Assembly (NCBI RefSeq): GCF_026340305.1
Contig: NZ_JAPEPI010000001.1
Coordinates: 1,798,001 to 1,862,000 of the forward strand
DNA length: 64,000 bases
Direction: 5' to 3'
From: Streptomyces sp. NBC_01381
GTDB taxonomy: Bacteria; Actinomycetota; Actinomycetes; Streptomycetales; Streptomycetaceae
How positions within the stretch are numbered: the stretch's first letter is position 1; each line of letters begins with the position of its first letter. This document shows, one piece after another, positions 43,229 to 52,004 of this stretch. Both the position numbers and the translations under genes were made by a program. A model generated the notes under the pieces. The model saw only the letters and a list, made by a program, of their open reading frames with translations. It searched no databases and was not told the DNA's origin.

Positions 43229-44881
43229 TCACTTCCAGGTGAAGTCCGGGTCGACGTGCATGCACGCCTTCTTGTCCGAGCCGTTGAGCGCGTCGGCCGA
43301 ATCCGGCGTCTTGTCGTCCTTCTTCCCGGCCGACTTGGGGTAGGTGTTCCCCTCCCGCCAGTCGGCGCCCACGACGAGCACGACACCGGAGACGTCCGTC
43401 GACTTCTCCACCGAACTCAGCGGCAGGCCAAGGGACTTGGCGACCCGCTGGGCATCACCCTCCAGCTCGGCGCTGGGATACCTGATGACGGTCTTCTCCT
43501 CCGCGAGAGCCGTCGCCGTGTCGGCCGTCGCCTTGGTGAAGCCCTTGCCGGTGAGCAGCTGAGTCACCGTCGACGCGCGCCCGCTGACCGGCGGCTCGGT
43601 GTCGCTGCGGGTGCCGTTCTGCACCTGTACGGCGATCTGGTCGTCCGGCGCCGCCGGATCGTCCGAGAGCTTCTCCTTCGCGGGCTTCTTCCTGCCCTTG
43701 CCGTCCAGTGAGATGTCGTCGCGCACGAGCCGGAAGAGCTGCTCGGCGTCGCCCGGCTTGGGGACGACGCGTGCACCGACGTACTCGTACGGCATGGTCG
43801 TCATCGTGGTCCGCTGCGGCGGGACCTTCTTGAGCTCGTTGCTGAGGTCGTAGAGCTTCTTGACGCTGCCGAGGCCCTCGTCGACCTTGAGCGCGCTGGT
43901 GGCCGTCTCGGCGAGCTTGCGCAGCTTGTTCGGGCTGCTCAGATTGGCGTTGTCGCGCAGCTCGCGCACGAGCGAGTTCATGTACATGTGCTGGGCCTTG
44001 GCGCGGCTGATGTCGGTGCCGCCGTCGAAGCCGTAGCGGGTGCGCAGCCACTGCAGGGCCTGCTTGCCCTTGACGGGCGTGGTGCCCTTCTCCAGCTTCA
44101 GACCGGAGCCGTGGCCCTGGTTGTCGCGCGAGTAGATGTTGGCGTCCACACAGACCGGTACGCCGCCGATGGCGTCGGCCATGGAGACGACGCCCGCGAA
44201 GTCGACCTCCATGAAGTGGTCGATGTGGATGTTGGTGAGCTTCTCCCAGGTGGCGACCGTGCAGCCGGGGCCGCCGCGGCCGAGCGTCTGGTTCGTCATC
44301 GTGCGCTGCGTCGATGCCTCGTACACCTTGCCGTCGTCCGGGTCGGTGCACTTGGGGATGTCGAGGAGCGTGTCGCGCGGCATGCTGACCACGGACATGT
44401 TGGTGCGGTCGGCCGAGAGATGCAGCAGCATCTGTACGTCGGCGAGCGGCGTGCCCCCGAAGGTCTCCTTGGCGCCGCCGAGCTTCTGGTTCGCCTTGGA
44501 GTCCCGCGCGTCCGAGCCGATCAGGAGGATGTTCAGCGGGGTCTGGCCCGCGGCGTTCGGCGTGGGCTCGGGGGCCCGGTGGTCGCCGAGGTTCAGATCG
44601 TCGGTCTCGAGGTTGTTGTTCAGGTGCTGGTAATAGAGATATCCGGCGCCGGCCGTGCCAAGTATCAGTACCGAGAGGACCGTTGCCGACCAGCGCAGTA
44701 TCCGCCGTCTGCGGCGCGGTGGTTCCTCGCCACTCCCACCGCCGCCCCCACGGCGGTGTTTGTGCCGGCCTGCGCCGTCCGGGGGCTCATCACCCTCGTG
44801 CTGGCTGTCGTCCCAGCCGTGATCACTGGCGTGCGGGGCGCGTTGTCGCGCCCCCTCCCCACGCACGCTGCTTCTCCCCAT
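43229..44881 (-). CDS. LytR-CpsA-Psr (LCP) family protein 3
   Basis: A 550-residue LCP protein with a His/Gly/Arg-rich cytoplasmic start, TM about 65-85 (TVLSVLILGTAGAGYLYYQH), an LCP domain about 115-340 (NILLIGSDARDSKANQKLGG, VVSMPRDTLLDIPKC, QALQWLRTRYGFDGGTDISR) and a LytR_C domain about 425-520 (IAVQVQNGTRSDTEPP). Second of three adjacent minus-strand LCP paralogues; 75 bases with a hairpin separate it from the next. Probably a wall polymer ligase with slightly different acceptor or timing. Confidence 0.93.
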   Translation of the reverse strand: MGRSSVRGEGARQRAPHASDHGWDDSQHEGDEPPDGAGRHKHRRGGGGGSGEEPPRRRRRILRWSATVLSVLILGTAGAGYLYYQHLNNNLETDDLNLGDHRAPEPTPNAAGQTPLNILLIGSDARDSKANQKLGGAKETFGGTPLADVQMLLHLSADRTNMSVVSMPRDTLLDIPKCTDPDDGKVYEASTQRTMTNQTLGRGGPGCTVATWEKLTNIHIDHFMEVDFAGVVSMADAIGGVPVCVDANIYSRDNQGHGSGLKLEKGTTPVKGKQALQWLRTRYGFDGGTDISRAKAQHMYMNSLVRELRDNANLSSPNKLRKLAETATSALKVDEGLGSVKKLYDLSNELKKVPPQRTTMTTMPYEYVGARVVPKPGDAEQLFRLVRDDISLDGKGRKKPAKEKLSDDPAAPDDQIAVQVQNGTRSDTEPPVSGRASTVTQLLTGKGFTKATADTATALAEEKTVIRYPSAELEGDAQRVAKSLGLPLSSVEKSTDVSGVVLVVGADWREGNTYPKSAGKKDDKTPDSADALNGSDKKACMHVDPDFTWK

Positions 44882-44913
44882 CGCCTGCCCCTCCCCACCT
44901 AGCCCCCCAAGTA

Positions 44914-44949
44914 CGGCCGTCCCGCGTCGTGTTAGACGCAGAACGGCCG
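44914..44949. terminator. Hairpin between LCP genes
   Basis: Nested stems CGGCCGT/ACGGCCG and GCGTC/GACGC around a six-base loop with a small internal loop, placed directly after the upstream LCP stop. It likely ends that transcript and reduces read-through into the next LCP gene. Confidence 0.7.
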
Positions 44950-44956
44950 CTTCAGG

Positions 44957-46696
44957 TCACTTGGCACACACAGTTTTGTCGGCTTCGACCTTCTGGATGC
45001 CCTCCGGCGCCTTCGACGGTGCACTGATGGGAACCCCGGCGCCCTTGAAGTCGCCGCCGAGCGTCAGCTTGATCGCCGGGAGTCCCTGCGCGTTCTTCTC
45101 GCTCTTGCCGGGCTTCATCGCGGAGCCGGGCAGGCCCATGATGTCGGCGAGCCGCCTGGCCTGGTCGGCCTGGTCGGGCGCGTACTCGAGCGTCGTCTTC
45201 TTCATGTCGGACGGCGCGTTGCCGAGCTGGCTGGATTTGAGCACGCCCTCACTGTTCTGCAGCCACTCGAGCGTCGTCTGAGCGGCGCCGGCCTTGCCAC
45301 TGCCGTTGTAGACGTTGACCCGCACCTCGGAGGGGTCCGCCTTGCTGCCCTTGAGCCGGGCGGCGACCGCGGCCTTCTCCTTCTTCTCCTTCTTCTTCAC
45401 CTCGGTCAGCGACTCGTCGGCGCGCATCATGGCGAACAGCGGGTCGGCCTTGGCCTCGTTCACGACGACCGTGGCCTTGACCTTCTCCGTCGGGTTGTCG
45501 ACGACGGGCACGGTCGCGAAGCTGAGGTTCTTCATGTCGAGCTTGCCCAACTCCATGCCCAGGTCGCGGAGTTTCATTATGTCCGCGATCTTGGAGTCGA
45601 CCGAGAGCGCCTCGGTGCCCGCCTCGGCGAGATCTATCATCTTCGTCGGGCTGGTGAGCGTGTCGTTCGACTTGAGCTTGCGCATCAGCGAGCTGAGGAA
45701 CTGCTGCTGAAGCTCGATCCGGCTCAAGTCGCCGCCGGTGCCCACCGAATGACGCGTACGGACGAAGGCGAGCGCTTCCTCGCCCTCGATGGTGTGCTCG
45801 CCCTTGGACAGCTTCAGGTGCGAGTCCGGGTCGTCGATGTCCTTGGCGAGGCATACGTCCACACCGCCGACGGCGCTGGAGAGCGTCTTGACCGCGTTGA
45901 AGTCGGCCACCATGAAGTGGTCGGGGACTATCCCGGTGATCTCGGTGACCGTGCGCATCGTGCAGCTGGGCGTGCGGTCGCTCTGGCCGAGGCTCTCGTT
46001 GAAGCGGACGTTCTGGCTGCCCGGGATGGTTTTCTTGCTGCCGTCCTCCATCGTGGTCGGGCAGTCCGGAATGTCCGTGATCATGTCGCGCGGGATGCTC
46101 AACGCGGTCGCGTTGGTGCGGTCCTTGGAGACGTGCAGCAGGATCGTCGTGTCGGCGTGACCGACGCTCTCCTTGTCGCCGTACTTGGTGTTGCCCTTGC
46201 CGGTGCGCTTGTCCGTGCCCATCACCAGGATGTTGATGGCCCGGTCCTTGCTGAAGCCGCCGGTTCCCGCGCCGTCGTCGGGGATCGAGGTGATGTTGTC
46301 GTTCAGGTGCTGGTACCAGAGGTACGCGCCCGCGCAGCCCGAGACCAGGACGAAGGCGAGCACGCCGCCGGTCCACGTCAGGGCCTTCTTGCCCTTGGAC
46401 TTCTTCGGCTTCTGCTTGCGCCGGCCGCCCGCGGACTCCGGCTGCGGAGCCCGCCGTCTGCGCTGGCCCGGCACCTGGTGCTGCTCGTGCTGCTCGTCAC
46501 GGTGCTCGTCGCGTCGGCCACCGCGGCCGCGCGTTCCCGGGCGGGCCGCCGACCGTGAAGGTCTGCGCGGTCCGGGCACCGCCGACTGCCCTGCGGAAGG
46601 GCTCAGTCGCAGTTCGTAATCGCCGGTGTTCGGGTTGAGCACCCACTGGTCTGCGGGGTCGATGTTCTCCGCCCGCCCACGGCCTTGCGCGTCCAC
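44957..46696 (-). CDS. LytR-CpsA-Psr (LCP) family protein 4
   Basis: A 579-residue LCP protein. The cytoplasmic part (about 105 residues) starts with a DPADQWVLNPNTGDYELRL motif and holds Gln/His/Arg repeats. The TM is about 108-128 (TWTGGVLAFVLVSGCAGAYL), and the LCP domain about 150-370 has NILVMGTDKRTGK, ALSIPRDMITDIPDC and EALAFVRTRHSVGTGGDLSR. A Lys/Glu-rich linker leads to LytR_C near 465-560 (VRVNVYNGSGKAGAAQ). The GTG at 46696 has GGAGGA upstream. The longest LCP paralogue in the window. Confidence 0.93.
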   Translation of the reverse strand: MDAQGRGRAENIDPADQWVLNPNTGDYELRLSPSAGQSAVPGPRRPSRSAARPGTRGRGGRRDEHRDEQHEQHQVPGQRRRRAPQPESAGGRRKQKPKKSKGKKALTWTGGVLAFVLVSGCAGAYLWYQHLNDNITSIPDDGAGTGGFSKDRAINILVMGTDKRTGKGNTKYGDKESVGHADTTILLHVSKDRTNATALSIPRDMITDIPDCPTTMEDGSKKTIPGSQNVRFNESLGQSDRTPSCTMRTVTEITGIVPDHFMVADFNAVKTLSSAVGGVDVCLAKDIDDPDSHLKLSKGEHTIEGEEALAFVRTRHSVGTGGDLSRIELQQQFLSSLMRKLKSNDTLTSPTKMIDLAEAGTEALSVDSKIADIMKLRDLGMELGKLDMKNLSFATVPVVDNPTEKVKATVVVNEAKADPLFAMMRADESLTEVKKKEKKEKAAVAARLKGSKADPSEVRVNVYNGSGKAGAAQTTLEWLQNSEGVLKSSQLGNAPSDMKKTTLEYAPDQADQARRLADIMGLPGSAMKPGKSEKNAQGLPAIKLTLGGDFKGAGVPISAPSKAPEGIQKVEADKTVCAK

Positions 46697-46921
46697 GGTT
46701 GTTTGCGTCCTCCGTCGGGGCCACGCGGCGCCTTTCCCCCCTCAGAAGGCGCTCGGTCAGTCGTCCAGCGGTGCGCGGCCACAAAGGGCCCGGCGCACCG
46801 GATCGCTCACACTATCCGCCCAGTTCAGCGCTGAACGACGTCGGTGACAAATTCCACTCCCCTACAACTGGGCAATCCGCCCCATTTCTTGATGCGGGGC
46901 GTCTTCCGTTTGGGGATGCCT

Positions 46922-48211
46922 TTACTTACAGGCCGTTCCGGCAGCCGTGTTGCCCCGGAATGTGGGTGCGGGACTCGGCGTATCTGAGGGGTCGTCCGGC
47001 TTCTCGTCGCTCTCGTCGTCGCTCCCGTCGTCCGACGAGTCCTCGGCGTCCTCGCGCACCACCTGTGGCGGTTTCTTGCGCGACACCTGAAGGGGTGCGT
47101 CGGTGCGCAGGCGCGTGAAGAGTTCCTCGGCCTCGGGCTCTTCGAGTTCGTCGCGATTGGCGTCGTAGACATACGAGCGCCGGGGCACCGTAAGGAACTG
47201 CACCCGTTCTGTGGGGATGTTGCGCATGCCGCGCACCAGTTCGTACAAACCACGCAAACTCGCAAGTCCCGGGTCCGTCGTCAGCGCCGAGGTCGCCGCG
47301 TCGAGAACCGGATACAGCTTGGCGGGATTGAGCAGGACGTCATTGCTCCGCACCTTGTTGACGAGCGCCGCGAGGAACTGCTGCTGACGGTCCATCCGGT
47401 CGGTGTCGCTGCCGTTGCCGATGCTCTTGCGGGCCCGCACATAGCCCAGCGCCTGCTCGCCGTTGAGGGTCTGCCGGCCGGCGGCCAGCTTCACCTTGGC
47501 GTCCTTGTCCCTGATCGGGGTCTTGAGGCAGACCTCCACGCCGTCGACCGCTTCGACCATGTCCTTGAATCCAGCGAAATCAATCACTATGTGGTGGTCG
47601 ATCCGGATCCTGGTCAGCTTCTCGATAGTACGGATCGTGCAGGCCGTCCCGCCGAACTCGTACGCCCAGTTGAACTGCGCGAACTGGGCCCGCGTCCGAG
47701 ACCCGTCGGGGCGGCGGCATCTGGGGATGTCCACCATCACGTCGCGCGGGATCGACACCGCCGTCGCGCTCTGCCGGTCGGCCGCCAGGTGCAGCAGGAT
47801 CGTGGTGTCCGAGCGCTGGGTGCCCGGATCGCGGCCGTACTTCTTGTTGGCGCGGCCCGCCCGGGTGTCGGAGCCGATGAGCAGGATGTTCTGCGCGTCG
47901 TGCACCAGCGGGGTCGGGCGCTCCTTCTCGTAGCGCGCGAGCTCGGCGGCGGCGTCGGTGTCGGTGGTGATGTTGCCGTCGAGCTTGTTGTAGACCGCCC
48001 AGCCGACGCCTGCCGTGCCGAGCACGACTGTGGCGGCCCCGATCGCCGTCCAGCGCAGCCACCGCCGCCTGCGCCGGACGACGCCCGCACCCGTGGGGCT
48101 CGAGCCCGCTCCGGGTCCGTACGTGGCCTTCGGCTCAGGCGGGGCGCCGTCCGGGTCCGGGCGATCCGGTCCGGAGGGCATGCCTGCGGTGTCGGTCACG
48201 TGTGCGTCCAC
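46922..48211 (-). CDS. LytR-CpsA-Psr (LCP) family protein 5
   Basis: A 429-residue LCP protein with TM about 50-70 (WTAIGAATVVLGTAGVGWAV) and an LCP domain about 100-320 (NILLIGSDTRAGRANKKYGR, AVSIPRDVMVDIPRC, QALGYVRARKSIGNGSDTDR). It has no LytR_C domain; instead it ends in an acidic Asp/Ser/Glu tail. GTG starts at 48211 and 48199 are both possible, the second having better GGTGGA spacing. Head of the three-gene LCP row. Confidence 0.92.
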   Translation of the reverse strand: MDAHVTDTAGMPSGPDRPDPDGAPPEPKATYGPGAGSSPTGAGVVRRRRRWLRWTAIGAATVVLGTAGVGWAVYNKLDGNITTDTDAAAELARYEKERPTPLVHDAQNILLIGSDTRAGRANKKYGRDPGTQRSDTTILLHLAADRQSATAVSIPRDVMVDIPRCRRPDGSRTRAQFAQFNWAYEFGGTACTIRTIEKLTRIRIDHHIVIDFAGFKDMVEAVDGVEVCLKTPIRDKDAKVKLAAGRQTLNGEQALGYVRARKSIGNGSDTDRMDRQQQFLAALVNKVRSNDVLLNPAKLYPVLDAATSALTTDPGLASLRGLYELVRGMRNIPTERVQFLTVPRRSYVYDANRDELEEPEAEELFTRLRTDAPLQVSRKKPPQVVREDAEDSSDDGSDDESDEKPDDPSDTPSPAPTFRGNTAAGTACK

Positions 48212-48356
48212 CCCTCATGGCGACGTCGGTGCATGGTGCGCTCTTACGACCATGGACCTGCGCGGCGCCCGTGGCCTGCGGGCCAGGGCCCGGGGTGGGC
48301 CGAACGGGGGACGGATTACCGGGCGGTGTCGGTCACCCGTCCGCCGTGGTGTCGGG

Positions 48357-49118
48357 TCACCCGCCCGTCACGGTGTCGGTCACCCGCTCGTCCTCGGTCC
48401 GCTTGGCGAGGCCGCCGTCGGCGAGCTGGTCCAGATGGCGGCAGAGCACCACCGAGCCGCCCGCCGCGAGCGGGGCGTGCAGACCGCAGCTCAGGCCCTC
48501 CCAGGTGTCGTACGACAGACCGGAGAGCAGCCGGGAGCCCGGCGCGAGCCCGCGCGCTGCGGCGTCGGCGCGGGCCCGCTCCACCAGCTCGGCGCCCGTC
48601 AGCTCGCCGGCGCCGGAGACCGCGAGCGCGGGCTCGTCCGGGTCCACAGGCGCGTACGGAGCGAAGCGGTCGCCCTGGCTCGGCACCTCGACCGCGTAGT
48701 CGGCGAAGCCCGCGGGCGGCTGCGGGAAGCGCCCGCCGAGCGGCCGCAGCGCGAGGGCGACGCGCTCCCCGGAGCAGGCGCGCGCCGCCTCCAGCGAGTC
48801 GGGCCCGCTGACGACGAGGTCCGCCTCGGCCGGGTCGCCGCCGACGTCCGCGACGACGCCCACGGACGAACAGGCGAGCAGCCAGACGGCCGTCTGCCAG
48901 TGCGCGGGAAGCAGCAGCGCGAGCCGGTCGCCGGGCTCGGCGGCGAGATCGCCCTGGAGCAGATTGGCGGTCTTGGCCACCCAATTGGCGAAGGTGGCCA
49001 CGGACAGTTCGACGCGCTCGCCCGTGGCGTCGTCGTAGAAGGTGATCAGCGGGCGGCCCGGGTCCGCGGCGAGCGCGGATCGCAGCAGGTCGGCAGGGGT
49101 GCGGTCGGTGGCGTTCAC
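48357..49118 (-). CDS. TIGR03089 family protein (AMP-binding-like fragment fold)
   Basis: A 253-residue actinobacterial protein recognisable as TIGR03089: it resembles the N-terminal half of an AMP-dependent ligase (PLITFYDDATGERVELSVAT … WVAKTANLLQ … DRLALLLPAHWQTAVWLLAC) but is too short for a complete adenylating enzyme and lacks its C-terminal catalytic lysine domain. The GTG at 49118 begins NATDRTPADLLRSAL. Function is unknown; it is conserved next to LCP and wall genes, so an envelope role is possible. Confidence 0.85.
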   Translation of the reverse strand: MNATDRTPADLLRSALAADPGRPLITFYDDATGERVELSVATFANWVAKTANLLQGDLAAEPGDRLALLLPAHWQTAVWLLACSSVGVVADVGGDPAEADLVVSGPDSLEAARACSGERVALALRPLGGRFPQPPAGFADYAVEVPSQGDRFAPYAPVDPDEPALAVSGAGELTGAELVERARADAAARGLAPGSRLLSGLSYDTWEGLSCGLHAPLAAGGSVVLCRHLDQLADGGLAKRTEDERVTDTVTGG

Positions 49119-49238
49119 GGGCGCAAGGGTACGCGGGCGCCCGCGCGCCGCCCGGGGCGGCGGGGGAGTGCGGGCCACCGGTTCGGCCGAGTCGAGCCGA
49201 CGGTCCGTCAGTTCCCCGATGGACAGAAGTATCCGGAT

Positions 49239-50690
49239 ATGCCAACTATCAGACGTATGCGTGGATTTCTTGCTTCCTCGATCGGCATCACGTGCGCGGC
49301 CGCCCTGGCCCTTCCCCTCACCCTGCCGTCGTCCGGCGCCCGCGCGGCGACCCCGAACGCGGCATCGGTCCCGGCCGCGGAATCGGCCTCGGGCGCGGTC
49401 CCCGGCAGCACCCAGTCCCTCCGGCTCACTCCACTCGATTCCGGCCGGGCCCTGCGTGCGGGGCCCTCCCGCGAGCAGGGCCTGCTCCGGCGCGAGGTCC
49501 GTCCCTTCTCCCTGGTCGGCGTCATCTGGGACGACCCGGACGCCGAACTGCACGGCAGCGTCCAGGTCCGCACCCGCGGGTCCGGCACCGGCACCTGGTC
49601 CTCTTGGCAGGACCTGGAGACCCACAACCACGAGCACGCCGCCGATCCCGACGCCGCCGAGCGCACCTCGGGCAGGGTCCGCGGCTCCACGGCACCGCTG
49701 TGGGTCGGCGACTCGGACGGCGTCGAGATCCGGGTACGGGCGGAGGCGGAACGGCCGGGTTCCGGACAGCCGGGATCCGACCGGCCGGATTCCGAACAGC
49801 CGCAGCACCGGGCAGCGGCCGCCCCGCCCGCGGAGTCCCCGCTCCCCAAGGGCCTGCGCCTCGAACTCGTCGCCCCCGGCGCCGAACCGCCCCCGCAGGG
49901 CTCCCCGCCCGACGGCCCCCGCGGCACGCCCCTGACCGCAGAGACCGCCGCCGCATCCGCGGTCAACGCCGACCTCGTCCCGCTCGGCGCGGCCGTCATC
50001 CCGGCGCTCGGCAAGAAGGAGACGGAGTCCGACCTGATCGCCGCCCACGGCGGCGCAGAGGAGGCCGCGGGGAAGGCCAGGCCCTACATCGGACCCCGGC
50101 CGCGCATCATCACGCGCAGGGGCTGGGGCGCGAACGAGAAGCTCCGCGAGAGGGACTTCGCGTACACGAAGTCGGTGAAGGCGGCCTTCGTGCACCACAG
50201 CGCGTCGGGCAACAACTACCGCTGCTCACAGGCCGGATCCGTGCTGCGCAGCATCTACCGCTACCACGTCAGGAGCAGCGGCTGGCGTGACTTCGGCTAC
50301 AACTTCGCCGTCGACAAGTGCGGAAACATCTACGAAGGACGTGCCGGAGGTGTGGCAAAGCCAGTCCTCGGGGCCCACACTCTCGGTTTCAACACCAACA
50401 GCATGGGCATCGCCGTCCTCGGCTCCTTCGGCTCGGCCAACCCGCCGAAGGCCGCCGTGAAAGCCATCGCCCGGCTGACTGCTTGGAAGCTCGGCCTGTA
50501 CGGCGCGAACCCGCGCGGAACGACATACCTGAAGTCCGGCGGTGGAAATCTGTACAGGAAAGGCAGGAACGTCCGGCTGCGTGTGATCTCCGGGCACCGT
50601 GACGGCTTCGCCACGGCATGCCCCGGAATTCGCCTGTACAAGAAGCTGGGCACGGCCCGGTCCATCTCGGCCCGCTACCAGGGCCGCTGA
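49239..50690 (+). CDS. Secreted N-acetylmuramoyl-L-alanine amidase (PGRP/Amidase_2 type)
   Basis: A 483-residue exported peptidoglycan amidase. The signal peptide (MRGFLASSIGITCAAALALP) is followed by a 250-residue Ser/Pro/Glu-rich region with a beta domain, and a C-terminal zinc amidase domain from about 285. The domain has RRGWGANE, AAFVHHSASGNNY (zinc His), YNFAVDKCGNIYEGRAGG, GAHTLGFN and SGHRDGFATACPG (zinc His and Cys). It cleaves the lactyl-peptide amide bond of wall peptides. Start at 49239 or 49257; no clear ribosome site favours either. Confidence 0.92.
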   Translation: MPTIRRMRGFLASSIGITCAAALALPLTLPSSGARAATPNAASVPAAESASGAVPGSTQSLRLTPLDSGRALRAGPSREQGLLRREVRPFSLVGVIWDDPDAELHGSVQVRTRGSGTGTWSSWQDLETHNHEHAADPDAAERTSGRVRGSTAPLWVGDSDGVEIRVRAEAERPGSGQPGSDRPDSEQPQHRAAAAPPAESPLPKGLRLELVAPGAEPPPQGSPPDGPRGTPLTAETAAASAVNADLVPLGAAVIPALGKKETESDLIAAHGGAEEAAGKARPYIGPRPRIITRRGWGANEKLRERDFAYTKSVKAAFVHHSASGNNYRCSQAGSVLRSIYRYHVRSSGWRDFGYNFAVDKCGNIYEGRAGGVAKPVLGAHTLGFNTNSMGIAVLGSFGSANPPKAAVKAIARLTAWKLGLYGANPRGTTYLKSGGGNLYRKGRNVRLRVISGHRDGFATACPGIRLYKKLGTARSISARYQGR

Positions 50691-50781
50691 GGCCGGCGCC
50701 CACCGCACGACCGGTACCACAGCGCACACCGCACGACCCGCACAGCGCACTGCACGATCTGCAAAGCCATCTGCATACACT

Positions 50782-50810
50782 GGCCGGCCGCGACTCAAGT
50801 TCGGCCGGCC
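50782..50810. promoter_or_regulatory. Inverted repeat ahead of nucleotidyltransferase gene
   Basis: GGCCGGCCG (50782-50790) and CGGCCGGCC (50802-50810) form a nine-base perfect stem 23 bases before the GTG. It could end amidase transcription or, by position, act as an attenuator or operator. Confidence 0.5.
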
Positions 50811-50833
50811 CCAGCAGGAAGCAGAGACGACAG

Positions 50834-51916
50834 GTGACAGAAGCGATCCTCCTGGTCGGCGGCAAGGGCACCCGGCTGCGTCCGCTCACGGTGCACACCC
50901 CCAAACCGATGGTCCCGGCGGCGGGCGTCCCGTTCCTCACCCACCAGCTGGCGCGGGCCCGCGCGGCGGGCGTGGAGCACATCGTCCTGGCGACCTCCTA
51001 CCTCGCCGAGGTCTTCGAGCCGTACTTCGGAGACGGTTCGGCCCTCGGCCTCCACATCGAGTACGTCACCGAGACCGAGCCCCTGGGCACGGGCGGCGCG
51101 ATCCGCAACGTGGCGTCGCGCCTCCACTCGGGACCGGACGAACCGGTCCTGATCTTCAACGGCGACATCCTCACGGGCCTGGACATCCGCGCCCTCGTGG
51201 CGACCCACGAGGACTCGGGCGCGGACGTCTCCCTCCACCTCACGAAGGTCGACGACCCGCGTGCGTACGGCCTGGTCCCCACGGATCCGACGGGCCGCGT
51301 GACGGCCTTCCTGGAGAAGCCCCAGACGCCCGAGGAGATCGTCACCGACCAGATCAACGCGGGCGCGTACGTGTTCCGCCGCTCGGTCATCGACACGATC
51401 CCCGAGGGCCGCCCGGTCTCGGTCGAACGTGAGACGTTCCCCGACCTGCTGGCCTCCGGCGCCCATCTCCAGGGCATGGTCGACTCGACGTACTGGCTCG
51501 ACCTGGGCACCCCGCAGGCCTTCGTACGCGGCTCGGCGGACCTGGTCCTCGGCCGCGCCCCCTCCCCGGCGGTCCCCGGCCGCTGCGGCGACCGCCTGGT
51601 CCTGCCATCGGCGACGGTGGCCCCCGACGCGAAGCTCACCGGCGGCACGGTCGTCGGCGAGAACGCGGTGATCGGCGAGGGCGCCCGCGTGGACGGCAGC
51701 ACGGTCCTGTCCGGCGCGGTCATCGAAGCGAACGCGGTCGTCACGGACTCCCTGATCGGCGCGGGCGCGAGGATCGGCGCCCGCTCGGTCCTCGCGGGTG
51801 CGGTGATCGGCGACGGCGCGGTTGTCGGCGCCGACAACGAGCTCAGGGACGGGGTACGGGTGTGGTGCGGGGCGGAGCTGCCCGCGGGGGCGGTGCGGTT
51901 CTCCTCGGATCAGTGA
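50834..51916 (+). CDS. Mannose-1-phosphate guanylyltransferase-like nucleotidyltransferase
   Basis: A 360-residue sugar-nucleotide pyrophosphorylase. The signature LLVGGKGTRLRPLT at the N-terminus, PKPMVPAAGVPFL, the metal site FNGDILTGLD and a C-terminal left-handed beta-helix of hexapeptide-like repeats (VVGENAVIGEGARVDGSTVL) are visible. By resemblance to actinobacterial ManB/ManC-type and eukaryotic GMPP proteins it likely makes GDP-mannose for mannosylated lipids and wall glycans; a UDP- or dTDP-sugar cannot be excluded. GTG start preceded by ACGACAGG. Confidence 0.88.
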   Translation: MTEAILLVGGKGTRLRPLTVHTPKPMVPAAGVPFLTHQLARARAAGVEHIVLATSYLAEVFEPYFGDGSALGLHIEYVTETEPLGTGGAIRNVASRLHSGPDEPVLIFNGDILTGLDIRALVATHEDSGADVSLHLTKVDDPRAYGLVPTDPTGRVTAFLEKPQTPEEIVTDQINAGAYVFRRSVIDTIPEGRPVSVERETFPDLLASGAHLQGMVDSTYWLDLGTPQAFVRGSADLVLGRAPSPAVPGRCGDRLVLPSATVAPDAKLTGGTVVGENAVIGEGARVDGSTVLSGAVIEANAVVTDSLIGAGARIGARSVLAGAVIGDGAVVGADNELRDGVRVWCGAELPAGAVRFSSDQ

Positions 51917-51975
51917 CCTCGTCGGATCAGTGACCACCTCGTCGGATCAGTGACCTCCTCGGATCCGTGACCTCA
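51904..51975 (+). repeat. Four tandem repeats of ~18 bp at gene end
   Basis: The unit CTCGGATCAGTGACCTC recurs four times with small changes, beginning within the last codons (SSDQ stop) of the nucleotidyltransferase and running to 30 bases before the glycosylase start. A minisatellite-like array; each unit repeats the original stop context TCAGTGA. Confidence 0.85.
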
Positions 51976-52004
51976 GGGGACGAGAACCCCCTACCCTCGG
52001 ACAG

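Noticed and set aside
51904..51975. Repeat array considered as a CRISPR or attachment site
   Set aside because: Four ~18-bp head-to-tail units without spacers, no cas genes, integrase or tRNA nearby.
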